Part shown: piece by piece, positions 35,197 through 44,176 of the stretch
How positions within the stretch are numbered: position 1 is the first letter of the stretch
Layout of the letters: the number at the start of each line of letters is the position of its first letter
Source: Pseudomonadota bacterium
Lineage (GTDB): Bacteria; Pseudomonadota; Gammaproteobacteria; Burkholderiales; Burkholderiaceae_C
Assembly: GCA_018241225.1 (NCBI GenBank)
Contig: JAFEEG010000037.1
Coordinates: forward strand, 1 to 64,000
Reading direction: 5' to 3'
DNA length: 64,000 nt
Notes under the pieces: generated by a model
Database searches by the model: none
Seen by the model: the letters and a program-made list of their open reading frames with translations, nothing else
Told to the model about the DNA's origin: nothing
Position numbers and translations under genes: made by a program

Positions 35197-37002
35197 TTAG
35201 GCCGCAGCGGTCGGGTTGCGCAGGCGGATGTGCAGCTCGCGCAGTTGCTTCTCGTCGACCGGGCTCGGCGCCTGCGTGAGCAGGTCTTGCGCGCGCTGGG
35301 TCTTGGGGAAGGCGATCACGTCGCGGATGGACTCGGCGCCGGTCATGAGCATGACCAGGCGGTCCAGGCCGATGGCGATGCCGCCGTGCGGAGGCGCGCC
35401 GTACTGCAGCGCGTCGAGCAGGTAGCCGAACTTGGCCTGCGCTTCTTCCGCGTTGATCTTGAGGGCGCGGAACACCTTGCTCTGCACTTCCTCGCGGTGG
35501 ATACGCACCGAGCCGCCGCCCATCTCGATGCCGTTGAGCACCATGTCGTAGGCCTTGGCAATGCACTTCTCGGGGGCCGAGTCCATGAGGTCTTCATGAC
35601 CATCCTTGGGCGCGGTGAACGGGTGGTGCACCGCGCTCCAGCGCTGGCCGTCCTCGTCGTACTCGAACATCGGGAAGTCGACCACCCACAGCGGGGCCCA
35701 GCGGTCGTCGAAAAGGCCGGTCTTCTTGCCGAAGGCGCTGTGGCCGATCTTGACGCGCAGCGCGCCGATGGCGTCGTTCACCACCTTGGCCTTGTCGGCG
35801 CCGAAGAACAGCAGATCGCCGTTCTGCGCACCGGTGCGCTCGACGATCTGCTTGAGCACCTCGTCGCCGATGTTCTTCACGATGGGGCTTTGCAGGCCGT
35901 CGCGGCCGGCAGCCACGTCGTTGACCTTGATGTAGGCCAGGCCCTTGGCGCCGTAGATCTTGACGAACTCCTGATAGGCGTCGATTTCACCGCGCGACAG
36001 GCCGCCTTCGGCACCGCCACCGGGCACGCGCAGGGCCACCACGCGGCCGCCTTGCATGTTGGCCGCGGCCGAGAACACTTTGAAGTCCACCGTCTTCATC
36101 AGCTCGGTGAGTTCGGTGAACTCGAGCTTGACGCGCAGGTCTGGCTTGTCCGAGCCGTACTTGAACATGGCGTCGCCATAGCTCATGACCGGAAACGCAC
36201 CCAGCTCGATGCCGGCGGCGTTGGTGAACACCTGGCGGATCATGCCTTCGAACATGGCGCGGATCTCTTCCTCGGCCAGGAAGGAGGTCTCGATGTCGAT
36301 CTGCGTGAACTCGGGCTGGCGGTCGGCGCGCAGGTCTTCGTCGCGGAAGCACTTGACGATCTGGTAGTAGCGGTCGTAGCCGGCCACCATGAGCATCTGC
36401 TTGTACAGCTGGGGCGACTGCGGCAGCGCGAAGAAGCTGCCGTCATGCACGCGGCTGGGCACGAGGTAGTCGCGCGCACCTTCGGGCGTGGACTTGCCCA
36501 GCATGGGCGTCTCGATGTCGATGAAGCCGTTGGCGTCGAGGAACTTGCGCACTTCCATCGTCACCTTGTAGCGGCGCATCAGGTTGTTCTGCATGGCCGG
36601 GCGGCGCAGGTCGAGCACGCGGTGCGTCAGGCGCGTGGTCTCGCTCAGGTTGTCGTCGTCCAGCAGGAAAGGCGGCGTGACCGAGGGGTTGAGCACCTTC
36701 AGCTCGTGGCACAGCACTTCGATCTTGCCGCTCTTGAGCTGGTCGTTCACCGTGCCCTCGGGACGGGCGCGCACCAGGCCGGTGATCTGCACGCAGAACT
36801 CGTTGCGCAGGCCTTCGGCGGTGGCGAAGGTGGCGGCGCGGTCGGGGTCGCACACCACCTGCACATAGCCTTCGCGATCGCGCAGGTCGATGAAGATGAC
36901 GCCGCCGTGGTCGCGGCGACGGTTGACCCAGCCGCACAGGCTGACGGTTTGGCCCATCAGGGCTTCGGTCACGAGACCGCAGTAGTGTGAACGCATGGCC
37001 AT
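35197..37002 (-). CDS. aspS: Aspartyl-tRNA synthetase
   Basis: The 601-residue class II synthetase has an N-terminal anticodon-binding OB fold, motif 1 (VRKFLDANGFIDIETPML), the flipping loop near SPQLYKQMLM, motif 2 FRDEDLRADRQPEFTQID, a bacterial GAD insertion domain (about 290-420) and motif 3 GIAIGLDRLVML. The OB fold has the RRRDHGG sequence with His at 32; in Pseudomonas the same His/Gly pattern marks a non-discriminating enzyme that also charges tRNA-Asn. It is followed by nudB and preceded by DUF502. Confidence 0.96.
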   Translation of the reverse strand: MAMRSHYCGLVTEALMGQTVSLCGWVNRRRDHGGVIFIDLRDREGYVQVVCDPDRAATFATAEGLRNEFCVQITGLVRARPEGTVNDQLKSGKIEVLCHELKVLNPSVTPPFLLDDDNLSETTRLTHRVLDLRRPAMQNNLMRRYKVTMEVRKFLDANGFIDIETPMLGKSTPEGARDYLVPSRVHDGSFFALPQSPQLYKQMLMVAGYDRYYQIVKCFRDEDLRADRQPEFTQIDIETSFLAEEEIRAMFEGMIRQVFTNAAGIELGAFPVMSYGDAMFKYGSDKPDLRVKLEFTELTELMKTVDFKVFSAAANMQGGRVVALRVPGGGAEGGLSRGEIDAYQEFVKIYGAKGLAYIKVNDVAAGRDGLQSPIVKNIGDEVLKQIVERTGAQNGDLLFFGADKAKVVNDAIGALRVKIGHSAFGKKTGLFDDRWAPLWVVDFPMFEYDEDGQRWSAVHHPFTAPKDGHEDLMDSAPEKCIAKAYDMVLNGIEMGGGSVRIHREEVQSKVFRALKINAEEAQAKFGYLLDALQYGAPPHGGIAIGLDRLVMLMTGAESIRDVIAFPKTQRAQDLLTQAPSPVDEKQLRELHIRLRNPTAAA

Positions 37003-37062
37003 TGCTCGTTGCCGGCGCCCTCTTGAGGCGCCTACTCCTCTAACTTGAATTTCTATCGGTGT

Positions 37063-37680
37063 TTAAGCGGTGGCGATCGATGCGGGGCCGCCTGGCACCA
37101 CCACACCCATCGACACGATGTACTTGAGCGCCTCGTCCACGCTCATCTTGAGTTCGATGCAGTCGCTGCGCTTGAGCATCACGAAGTAGCCGCCGGTGGG
37201 GTTCGGCGTGGTGGGCACGTAGACGCCCAGGTAGTCGTCCTGCAGGTAGTTGAGCACATCGCCGCCGGGCGTTCCGGTGACGAAGGCAATCGTCCAGGCA
37301 CCTGGACGCGGCCACTCGATGAGTACCGCCGTGCGAAAAGCGTTGCCGCTTTCGGAGAACAGGGTGTCGGAGACCTGCTTGACGCTGGAGTAGATGGAGC
37401 GCACCACGGGGATGCGCCGCACCACGGCGTCGCCCCAGCCCAGCAGGCGCTTGCCCACGAAGTTGCTGGCGATGGCGCCCACCGACAGCAGGATCGCCAG
37501 GGTGAAGAGCACGCCCAGGCCGCGCACACGATGCTGGCCCAGCCACACCTGCCAGTCGGAGGGCAGCAGCCACAGGGTCTGGTCCAGAGTGCCGATGATC
37601 CAGTCGAGCACCCACAGCGTGATCGCCAGGGGCACGATGACCAGCAGGCCGGAGAACAGCCACTTGCGCAGCGCGTGCAT
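37063..37680 (-). CDS. DUF502 membrane protein
   Basis: The 205-residue protein has two N-terminal membrane helices (about 8-30 and 52-75) and a soluble C-terminal part with VPVVRSIYSSVKQVSDTL-type sequence, GYFVMLKRSDC and the conserved VPTTPNPTGG loop. This is DUF502, a widespread family of unknown function that sits beside aspS in betaproteobacteria. It lies 20 bp downstream of the FmdB-type gene, in one operon with aspS and nudB. Confidence 0.9.
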   Translation of the reverse strand: MHALRKWLFSGLLVIVPLAITLWVLDWIIGTLDQTLWLLPSDWQVWLGQHRVRGLGVLFTLAILLSVGAIASNFVGKRLLGWGDAVVRRIPVVRSIYSSVKQVSDTLFSESGNAFRTAVLIEWPRPGAWTIAFVTGTPGGDVLNYLQDDYLGVYVPTTPNPTGGYFVMLKRSDCIELKMSVDEALKYIVSMGVVVPGGPASIATA

Positions 37681-37700
37681 GGTGAGGTGCGCGCCCTTGT

Positions 37701-38024
37701 TCAGTTGGTGCCGGCCGGAGCCGGGCTGGCCGCAGGAGCGGGCGCAGGAGCCGCTGCCGGCGCCGGGGCGCTGGCCGCCGGCGCGTCGGAGGTCGAGGCA
37801 GGCGCGCCCTTGGCGTTGTCGCTACCGGCCTTGCCGGAGTCGCCACCCCGGAAATCGGTGACGTACCAGCCCGAGCCCTTCAGCTGGAAGCCGGCGGCGG
37901 TGACCTGCTTGCTGAACGCGGCGGCGCCGCAAGCCGGGCAGTCGGTCAGCGGTGCATCGGACATCTTCTGCAGCACGTCCTTGGCATGGCCGCAGGCGCT
38001 GCACTTGTAGGCGTAGATAGGCAT
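37701..38024 (-). CDS. FmdB-family zinc-ribbon protein
   Basis: The 107-residue protein starts MPIYAYKCSACGHAKDVLQK. A zinc ribbon with two Cys pairs (CSAC, CPAC) occupies residues 8-35, followed by the GSGWYVTDF motif seen in bacterial FmdB regulators. The C-terminal 40 residues are a Pro/Ala repeat tail (APAPAAAPAPAPAA). Its role is not known; FmdB was proposed as a regulator of formamidase. It is the first gene of the FmdB-DUF502-aspS-nudB unit. Confidence 0.88.
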   Translation of the reverse strand: MPIYAYKCSACGHAKDVLQKMSDAPLTDCPACGAAAFSKQVTAAGFQLKGSGWYVTDFRGGDSGKAGSDNAKGAPASTSDAPAASAPAPAAAPAPAPAASPAPAGTN

Positions 38025-38143
38025 GGAATTGGGCAGAGATGGCGCTGGCAGGATGGCGCCAGCAAAGCCTTCAATTATAAGGGCGCCCTCCCCTCTTGGG
38101 CACCCGGCGGGGCGTCACCCCCGGCCGGCGCCCGTTTGCCGGC

Positions 38144-39586
38144 TCAGCTCACCGCGATGGGCCGGTGCGGGGTGCGCACGTTGGCCACCCACTGCGGCGC
38201 CAGCGACCCCACCAGCATGCCGGTCATCGAGGCCAGCAGCCCGGCCAGCTGGGCCGGAAACACCTCGCCCCAGGGCATGGCCAGGCCCGCCAGCCACACG
38301 CCGATGCCCAGCACGATGGCCGCCACCGCCCCCTGGGTGCTCGCGCGCTGCCAGTACAGGCCGAACACCAGCGGCACGAAAGCGCCAACCAGCGGCACCT
38401 GGTAGGCGCCGGAGACCAGTTCGTAGATGGACGTGCCCTGCATGCGGATGGCGTAGGCCAGCACGCACACGCTGAACACCAGCACGGTGATGCGCATGGT
38501 CCGCAGGTTCGACTTGTCCGAGCCGGCCGGGCGGAACTGGCGCCAGATGTTCTCGGTGAAGGTGACGCTGGGTGCCAGCAAGGTGGCCGAGGCGGTCGAC
38601 TTGATGGCCGAGAGCAGCGCGCCGAAGAACAGCACCTGCATCACGAAGGGCATCTTCTCGAGCACCAGGGTGGGCAGCACGCGCTGCGGATCGACCTTGA
38701 GCAGGGTGGCGGTGGCCTCGGGCATGATCAGCAGCGCACTGGCCACCAGGAACATGGGCACGAAGGCGAAGAGGATGTAGCAGATGCCGCCAATGACCGG
38801 CCCGCGGGTCGACGACTTGACGCTGTTGGCCGACATCACGCGCTGGAACACGTCCTGCTGCGGAATGGAGCCCAGCATCATGGTAAGGCCCGCGGCCAGG
38901 AAGAAGATCATGTCCTTGAAGCTCGGTTCGGGCCAGAAGCGGAACAGGTCCTTGCTGGCGGCGAACTCGATCACCTTGCCCGCCCCGCCGGCCATGTTGC
39001 CGGCGAACACGGCAATCACCGCCAGGCCCAGCACCAGGATGATCATCTGGATGAAGTCGGTCACCGCCACCGACCACATGCCGCCGAACAGGGTGTAGGC
39101 CAGGATGGACACCACCCCGATCACCATGCCGCCCGGCACGCTGATGACGCCGGCCGACAGTACGTTGAACACCAGGCCGAGGGCAGTGACCTGCGCCGAG
39201 ACCCAGCCCAGGTAGCTCAGCATGATGATCAGCGAGCACGCCACTTCCACCGAGCGGCCGTAGCGTTCACGGTAGTAGTCGCTGATGGTCAGCAGCGTCA
39301 TGCGATAGAGCTTGCCGGCAAAGAACAGGCCCACCAGGATCAGGCAGGTGCCGGCGCCAAAGGGGTCTTCGACCACCGCGCCGAGGCCGCCCTCGATGAA
39401 CTTCGCCGGAATGCCCAGCACCGTCTCCGACCCGAACCAGGTCGCGAATGTGGTGGTGACGATCATGTACAGCGGCAGGTGCCGACCCGCAATGGCGAAG
39501 TCGGACGTGTTCTTCACGCGCCTGGCGGCCCAAAGGCCGATGGCGATGGTGACCAGCAAATAGACGACGACCAGGCTCAGCAGCAC
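38144..39586 (-). CDS. Sodium:solute symporter (SSS family)
   Basis: The 480-residue protein has about thirteen membrane helices in the SSS pattern. Visible features are FAIAGRHLPLYMIVTTTFATWFGSE-type sequence near 30-54, FGGMWSVAVTDFIQMIIL in the middle and FGALLSAIKSTASATLLAPS near 335-355, which carries the usual Na+-site Ser/Thr residues. It imports an organic solute with sodium; which solute is not evident. It is probably transcribed alone, 49 bp downstream of ubiB. Confidence 0.9.
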   Translation of the reverse strand: MLLSLVVVYLLVTIAIGLWAARRVKNTSDFAIAGRHLPLYMIVTTTFATWFGSETVLGIPAKFIEGGLGAVVEDPFGAGTCLILVGLFFAGKLYRMTLLTISDYYRERYGRSVEVACSLIIMLSYLGWVSAQVTALGLVFNVLSAGVISVPGGMVIGVVSILAYTLFGGMWSVAVTDFIQMIILVLGLAVIAVFAGNMAGGAGKVIEFAASKDLFRFWPEPSFKDMIFFLAAGLTMMLGSIPQQDVFQRVMSANSVKSSTRGPVIGGICYILFAFVPMFLVASALLIMPEATATLLKVDPQRVLPTLVLEKMPFVMQVLFFGALLSAIKSTASATLLAPSVTFTENIWRQFRPAGSDKSNLRTMRITVLVFSVCVLAYAIRMQGTSIYELVSGAYQVPLVGAFVPLVFGLYWQRASTQGAVAAIVLGIGVWLAGLAMPWGEVFPAQLAGLLASMTGMLVGSLAPQWVANVRTPHRPIAVS

Positions 39587-39635
39587 GAATATCTCCTCAA
39601 TCCTCTTTTTCGATGATCTCTAGCACGGCGGTGAC

Positions 39636-41201
39636 TCAGAACAGCCGCACGCGAATCAGCAGCTGCATGGCCAGCAACCCCAATACAAATCCCATGCCAC
39701 CGTAGATGATGGCCTGCAGCAGCTTGTTGGTTCGCTTCTGCGCGGCCAGCAGCTCCAGAAGCTCCTTGCGGTGGTCGGTGGGCGGGCGCTCCAGGTAGTC
39801 GTGCAGCAGGCGCGGCAGCTGCGGCAGCAGCTTGGCCAGGCGCGGCGACTCGGCGCGCAGCTGCTGCAGCAGCTTCTTGGGACCGAGCTGGTCGAGCATC
39901 CACTTCTCGAGGAAAGGCTTGGCAGTGGCCCACAGGTCCAGTTCGGGGTCGAGTTGGCGGCCCAGGCCTTCGATGTTGAGCAGCGTCTTTTGCAACAGCA
40001 CCAGTTGCGGCTGGATCTCGACATGAAAGCGCCGCGAGGTCTGGAACAGGCGCATGAGCACCATGCCCAGCGAGATCTCCTTGAGCGGCCGGTCGAAATA
40101 GGGTTCGCACACGGTACGGATGGCCGCCTCGAGCTCGTCCACCCGCGTCCCCGGCGGCACCCAGCCGCTTTCCAGGTGCAGCTCGGCCACGCGCTTGTAG
40201 TCGCGCCGGAAGAAGGCGGCGAAGTTCTGCGCCAGGTATTCCTTGTCGACCTCGGTGAGCGTGCCGATGATCCCGAAGTCCAGTGAGATGTAGCGCCCGA
40301 AGGTGGCCGGCGCCAGGCTCACCTGGATGTTGCCCGGGTGCATGTCGGCATGGAAGAAGCCGTCGCGGAACACCTGGGTGAAGAAGATGGTCACGCCGTC
40401 GCGTGCCAGCTTGGGAATGTCGACGCCGGCCGTGCGCAGCCGGTCGAGCTGGGCAATGGGCACGCCGTTCATGCGCTCCATCACGATGACTTCCGGGTGG
40501 CAGAAGTCCCAGAACATCTCGGGGATGAGCACCAGGTCGAGCTTGCTCATGTTGCGCCGCAGCTGGGCGGCGTTGGCAGCCTCGCGCACCAGGTCGAGCT
40601 CGTCGTGCAGGTACTTGTCGAACTCGGCCACCACCTCGCGCGGCTTCAGGCGCTTGCCGTCGGGCGAGAGCCGCTCGACCCAGCCGGCCATCATGGCCAT
40701 GAGTGCCAGGTCTTTCTCGATCACGCCGCGCATGCCCGGTCGCAGTACCTTGACGGCGACCTCGCGCGCGCTGCCATTGGGCAAGTGCAACACGCCGAAG
40801 TGCACCTGCGCAATCGAGGCGCTGGCAATGGGAACTTCGTCGAACTGCTCGAAGATCTCGCGCACCGGCCGGTGGAAGGCGCGCTCGATGGTGGCAATGG
40901 CCACCTTGGAATCGAAGGGCGGCACCCGGTCCTGCAACCAGGCCAGTTCGTCGGCGATGTCGGCCGGCAGCAGGTCGCGCCGGGTCGACAGCACCTGGCC
41001 GAACTTCACGAAGATGGGGCCCAGGCGCTCGAGCGCCTCGCGCAGGCGCTGGCCGCGCGGCGCGTCCAGCTTGCGACCGAAGGAGACGATGCGCGCTAGC
41101 GCGTGCAGCCAGGGCTTCTGGAAGCTGGTGAGGATGAGTTCGTCCAGGCCGTAGCGCAGCGCGACCAGGACAATGAACGCGCCGCGATAAAAGCGGCTCA
41201 T
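39636..41201 (-). CDS. ubiB: Ubiquinone biosynthesis kinase-like protein UbiB
   Basis: The 521-residue ABC1/ADCK-family protein has the KFGQVLSTRRDLLP motif (KxGQ), an Ala-rich loop IASASIAQVH, a lysine in VAVKVLRPGM, HADMHPGNI, and DFGIIG. Two C-terminal membrane helices (about 498-518) anchor it. UbiB is an ATPase needed for ubiquinone synthesis, perhaps extracting lipid intermediates. Its start overlaps the ubiJ stop by four bases (ATGA). Confidence 0.96.
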   Translation of the reverse strand: MSRFYRGAFIVLVALRYGLDELILTSFQKPWLHALARIVSFGRKLDAPRGQRLREALERLGPIFVKFGQVLSTRRDLLPADIADELAWLQDRVPPFDSKVAIATIERAFHRPVREIFEQFDEVPIASASIAQVHFGVLHLPNGSAREVAVKVLRPGMRGVIEKDLALMAMMAGWVERLSPDGKRLKPREVVAEFDKYLHDELDLVREAANAAQLRRNMSKLDLVLIPEMFWDFCHPEVIVMERMNGVPIAQLDRLRTAGVDIPKLARDGVTIFFTQVFRDGFFHADMHPGNIQVSLAPATFGRYISLDFGIIGTLTEVDKEYLAQNFAAFFRRDYKRVAELHLESGWVPPGTRVDELEAAIRTVCEPYFDRPLKEISLGMVLMRLFQTSRRFHVEIQPQLVLLQKTLLNIEGLGRQLDPELDLWATAKPFLEKWMLDQLGPKKLLQQLRAESPRLAKLLPQLPRLLHDYLERPPTDHRKELLELLAAQKRTNKLLQAIIYGGMGFVLGLLAMQLLIRVRLF

Positions 41202-41761
41202 TCGGCGTCGGACTTCGCAGAAGCAGCAGGACCTGAGCGGGCCGCCTTGTCGACGAACTGGCGCAGGCCGCCCACCAGCTTGCGCGCGGCATTGCCGACG
41301 GCATGGGCGGGCACGTCGCCGATGATGCGCGCCAGGTCGTCTTCCACGTCCCAGCGCACATGGTCGACCAGCCAGTTGACCTCGGCGGCCAGTTGCACGT
41401 CGCCCACGATGCGCACCACGGGCTTGTCGCCCAGCATGGCTGCTTGCGCGAGCTCCAGCGGGTTTTCCTGGGTGATGCTCAGCGTGAGGTCGGGCGTGGC
41501 GCCCTCGGGCGCCAGGTCGAGCAGGCCGGCCGGCGTGGCCACCAGCCGAAGGAAGATGCCGCGCCAGCGCGCTTCCACCACCTGGCCCTGCTGGCGCTTC
41601 AGGCGCGCCTGCGCCTCGGGCTCCTGCTGCAGCACATGGTTGAGGAAGAGCACCGTCCGATGCTGGATCTCGTGGATGGCCCAGGCGGGGGGCTGGAGCC
41701 GGCTCGATGCCTTGTCAAAAAGCTCGGCGAGAAAAGCAAATGGGGACGATGGTGTAGCCAT
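41198..41761 (-). CDS. ubiJ: Ubiquinone biosynthesis accessory factor UbiJ
   Basis: The 187-residue protein has an SCP2-type lipid-binding domain in the first 110 residues (TVLFLNHVLQQEPEAQARL, and the LTLSITQENPLELAQAAMLGD region) and a helical C-terminus. UbiJ works with UbiK in the soluble multienzyme ubiquinone complex. It overlaps ubiB and is separated from the Tim44-like gene by a copy of the intergenic repeat. Confidence 0.9.
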   Translation of the reverse strand: MATPSSPFAFLAELFDKASSRLQPPAWAIHEIQHRTVLFLNHVLQQEPEAQARLKRQQGQVVEARWRGIFLRLVATPAGLLDLAPEGATPDLTLSITQENPLELAQAAMLGDKPVVRIVGDVQLAAEVNWLVDHVRWDVEDDLARIIGDVPAHAVGNAARKLVGGLRQFVDKAARSGPAASAKSDAE

Positions 41762-41789
41762 GTCCCCATTATCGTCGCGTCACACTGCC

Positions 41790-41868
41790 CCCCAGCTTTG
41801 CACTTCGCTTCGCTGCGTGTCATTCGCCACCCCCCGAGGGGGAGGCGCAGCTCGCCTTGGGGCGGCCC
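41790..41868 (+). repeat. GC-rich intergenic repeat, copy C (partial)
   Basis: This copy shares the left half with copies A and B: CTTTGCACTTCGCTTCGC, CGTGT, ATTCGCCACCCCC and a C5/GA/G5 hairpin, then diverges. It lies on the plus strand between two minus-strand genes, upstream of ubiJ and downstream of the Tim44-like gene. Confidence 0.65.
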
Positions 41869-41893
41869 GGCGGCGGCCGCCTTGCGTTGGCTA

Positions 41894-42910
41894 TTACTGC
41901 AGCGCCTGCACGCCCGCCACCAGCCAGCCGCTGCTGCCGTTGGCCGGCTTGGTCATGTTCCAGACCTCGCGGAACGGGCTCGGGCCGGCCGAGATGTCTT
42001 CGCGGATCATGCCGGAGAACTCCACGCTGGCCATGTAGACATCGGGCAGTTCCTCGATGCCCAGCAGCTTGGCGTCGAGCATGACCACCTCGGTCTTGTT
42101 GGGCTGGCCACCGGTGTGCGCTTCGCGCTCGGCCAGCTGGGTGCGGATCTCGCCGACCATGCTGTCGGTCATCATGGAACGCAGCATGGTGATGTCGCTC
42201 TTGTCCCAGGCGTCCTGCAGGGTCACGAAGTTGCGCTTGGCCGCGGCCAGGAAGCCGTCGGTGTCGAAGCCGGACGGAATGCCCCACGACTGCGAGCCGC
42301 CCAGGGCCGCGCCGATCATGCTGCCGCCGGCCAACGCAGCGGAGCCGTGCTGGGCCGATGCGGCACTGGTGTCGAAGGCCGCGCCCTGGCGTTCCCAGGG
42401 GCGCGCCGAGGCGTCGTTGCCGACGTTGTTGGGGCTGTACTGCGACGGTGCCGTGGCCGTGGCCGGGCCGCCCGCGCCCTGGAAGGCGTAGCCGCCGCCC
42501 TGGCGTGCTGGCTGCGCCTTGCGCGCGCTGAACATCCGCCACGCGATGAGCGCGGCCATGGCCACCAGCATGATCAGCAGGAAGTTGGCGAAGGCCGGGC
42601 CCAGGCCCAGCGAATTGGCCAGCCATGCCAGGCCCAGGCCCGCGGCCAGGCCGCCGAGCATGGCACCCCATGGGCGCTTGGGCGCAGCTGCTGCAGGTGC
42701 GGCGTTACCGGGGCGTGCTGCCTGGTTGGCCGACTGCTGCTGCGCCGGCGCGCCTACGTTGTTGCCAGGTGCGGCAGGCGCAGCTTCGCGCTGCGTCACG
42801 TTGCTGGACTGGCGGCCCATCGACTTGCCGCCGCCGATGCGAGCGGCGTCCGCTTGGATGCTCGCAAGGGCGATGGCACAGGCAAACAGTACAGGCACTA
42901 ATTTCTTCAT
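41894..42910 (-). CDS. Tim44-like domain protein
   Basis: The 338-residue protein has a signal peptide (about 1-22, cleaved near ADA), a Gln/Ala/Pro-rich stretch, two membrane segments (about 80-120: GAMLGGLAAGLGLAWLA and FLLIMLVAMAALIAW) and a C-terminal Tim44-like domain (about 210-335) with FDTDGFLAAAKRNFVTLQDAW and DVYMASVEFSGMIRE. Bacterial members are envelope proteins of unknown function. It lies between ubiE (28 bp upstream) and ubiJ, so it is probably co-transcribed with the ubiquinone genes. Confidence 0.85.
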   Translation of the reverse strand: MKKLVPVLFACAIALASIQADAARIGGGKSMGRQSSNVTQREAAPAAPGNNVGAPAQQQSANQAARPGNAAPAAAAPKRPWGAMLGGLAAGLGLAWLANSLGLGPAFANFLLIMLVAMAALIAWRMFSARKAQPARQGGGYAFQGAGGPATATAPSQYSPNNVGNDASARPWERQGAAFDTSAASAQHGSAALAGGSMIGAALGGSQSWGIPSGFDTDGFLAAAKRNFVTLQDAWDKSDITMLRSMMTDSMVGEIRTQLAEREAHTGGQPNKTEVVMLDAKLLGIEELPDVYMASVEFSGMIREDISAGPSPFREVWNMTKPANGSSGWLVAGVQALQ

Positions 42911-42937
42911 GGCGTCTCCTCTAGGGCGCTTCTTCAT

Positions 42938-43669
42938 TCAACACTTGATTCCAACATGCAGGGCTACCACGCCCCCCGTCATGTTGTGATAGTCCACATG
43001 CCCGAAACCGCCCTCCTTCATCAGGGTTTTAAGTTGTTCTTGGGCGGGATGCATGCGGATGGACTCGGCCAGATAGCGGTAACTCGAGTCGTCACCAGCC
43101 ACCAGCTTGCCCAGGCGCGGCAGCACCTGGAACGAATACCAGTCGTACACCTTGGCCAATGGCTTGGCCACCTTGGAGAACTCCAGCACGAGCAGCTTGC
43201 CGCCCGGCTTGAGCACGCGGTTCATCTCCTTGAGCGCCGCGTCCTTGTGCGTCATGTTGCGCAGGCCGAAGGCGACGCTCACCACGTCGAAATGGTTGTC
43301 GGGAAAGGGCAGCTTCTCGGCGTCGCACACCAGCGTGGGCAGCGATACGCCAGCGTCGAGCAGGCGATCGCGCCCGGTGCGCAGCATGGCCTCGTTGATG
43401 TCGGTGTGCACCACCTGCCCCGACGCGCCCACCTTGCGGGCAAAGGCCATGGACAGGTCGCCCGTGCCACCGGCAATGTCGAGCACGCGCGAGCCTTCGC
43501 GCAGGTTGGCCACCATGACGGTGTAGGCCTTCCAGGCGCGATGCAGGCCGCCGGACATGAGGTCGTTCATCAAGTCGTAGCGCGGGGCCACGGAATCGAA
43601 GACGCCGCGCACGCGGCTGGCCTTGTCCTTTTCTTCTACCTGCTCGAAACCGAAATGCGTACTGCTCAT
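42938..43669 (-). CDS. ubiE: Ubiquinone/menaquinone C-methyltransferase UbiE
   Basis: The 243-residue enzyme methylates the quinone ring with S-adenosylmethionine. The start MSSTHFGFEQVEEKDKASRV is the family N-terminus; RYDLMNDLMSGGLHRAWK, VLDIAGGTGDLS (motif I), FPDNHFDVVSVAFGLRN and VLEFSKV are typical. Upstream in-frame codons run to 43816 but are not conserved. It is the first gene of the ubiE-Tim44-ubiJ-ubiB set. Confidence 0.96.
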   Translation of the reverse strand: MSSTHFGFEQVEEKDKASRVRGVFDSVAPRYDLMNDLMSGGLHRAWKAYTVMVANLREGSRVLDIAGGTGDLSMAFARKVGASGQVVHTDINEAMLRTGRDRLLDAGVSLPTLVCDAEKLPFPDNHFDVVSVAFGLRNMTHKDAALKEMNRVLKPGGKLLVLEFSKVAKPLAKVYDWYSFQVLPRLGKLVAGDDSSYRYLAESIRMHPAQEQLKTLMKEGGFGHVDYHNMTGGVVALHVGIKC

Positions 43670-43742
43670 GGCACGCATGTTAGGACGGAAGCCCACTTTC
43701 CAAGCCGACGACCCCGCGCCGTCGGCGGGCATTTGTCGTATT

Positions 43743-44171
43743 TCAGTGCCCGCCGCAGGCGTGGCCGCCACCCCCGCCCTTGCCGGCGGGGGCCATGGGC
43801 GCATCGCGGTCGGCACCGGCCGCGGCCAGGCGCGACTCGTACTCAGCCCACAGCGCCTTCTCGTTGGCGCCCAGCTGGTAGAGCAGGTCCCACGAGTAGA
43901 TGCCCGAGTCGTGACCGTCGCTGAAGGTGGGCTGCACCGCGTAGTTGCCGATGGGCTGCAGGTCGACGACCTGCACCTCGCGCTTGCCGGTCTGCAGCAC
44001 TTCCTGCCCCGGCCCGTGCCCCTGCACTTCGGCCGAAGGCGAATAGATGCGCATCAGCTCGAAGGGGATGCGAAAGACCGCGCCATCGGAAAAACCCACC
44101 TCGAGCACGCGCGACTGGCCGTGCAAGGTGATCGATTCGGGCGTCGGTGCGCCAGACTGCAGACCTGCCAT
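43743..44171 (-). CDS. DUF971 protein
   Basis: The 142-residue protein carries a DUF971 domain (gamma-butyrobetaine hydroxylase-like N-terminal domain): ITLHGQSRVLEVGFSDG, the RIPFELMRIYSPSAE segment, NYAVQPTFSDGHDSGIYSWD and the YQLG end. The C-terminus is a Gly/His/Cys tail (GGGGGHACGGH) that may bind metal. It is followed by ubiE and preceded by a HIT gene with a 5-bp gap. Function unknown; related proteins have been linked to Fe-S assembly. Confidence 0.88.
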   Translation of the reverse strand: MAGLQSGAPTPESITLHGQSRVLEVGFSDGAVFRIPFELMRIYSPSAEVQGHGPGQEVLQTGKREVQVVDLQPIGNYAVQPTFSDGHDSGIYSWDLLYQLGANEKALWAEYESRLAAAGADRDAPMAPAGKGGGGGHACGGH

Positions 44172-44176
44172 GGTTT

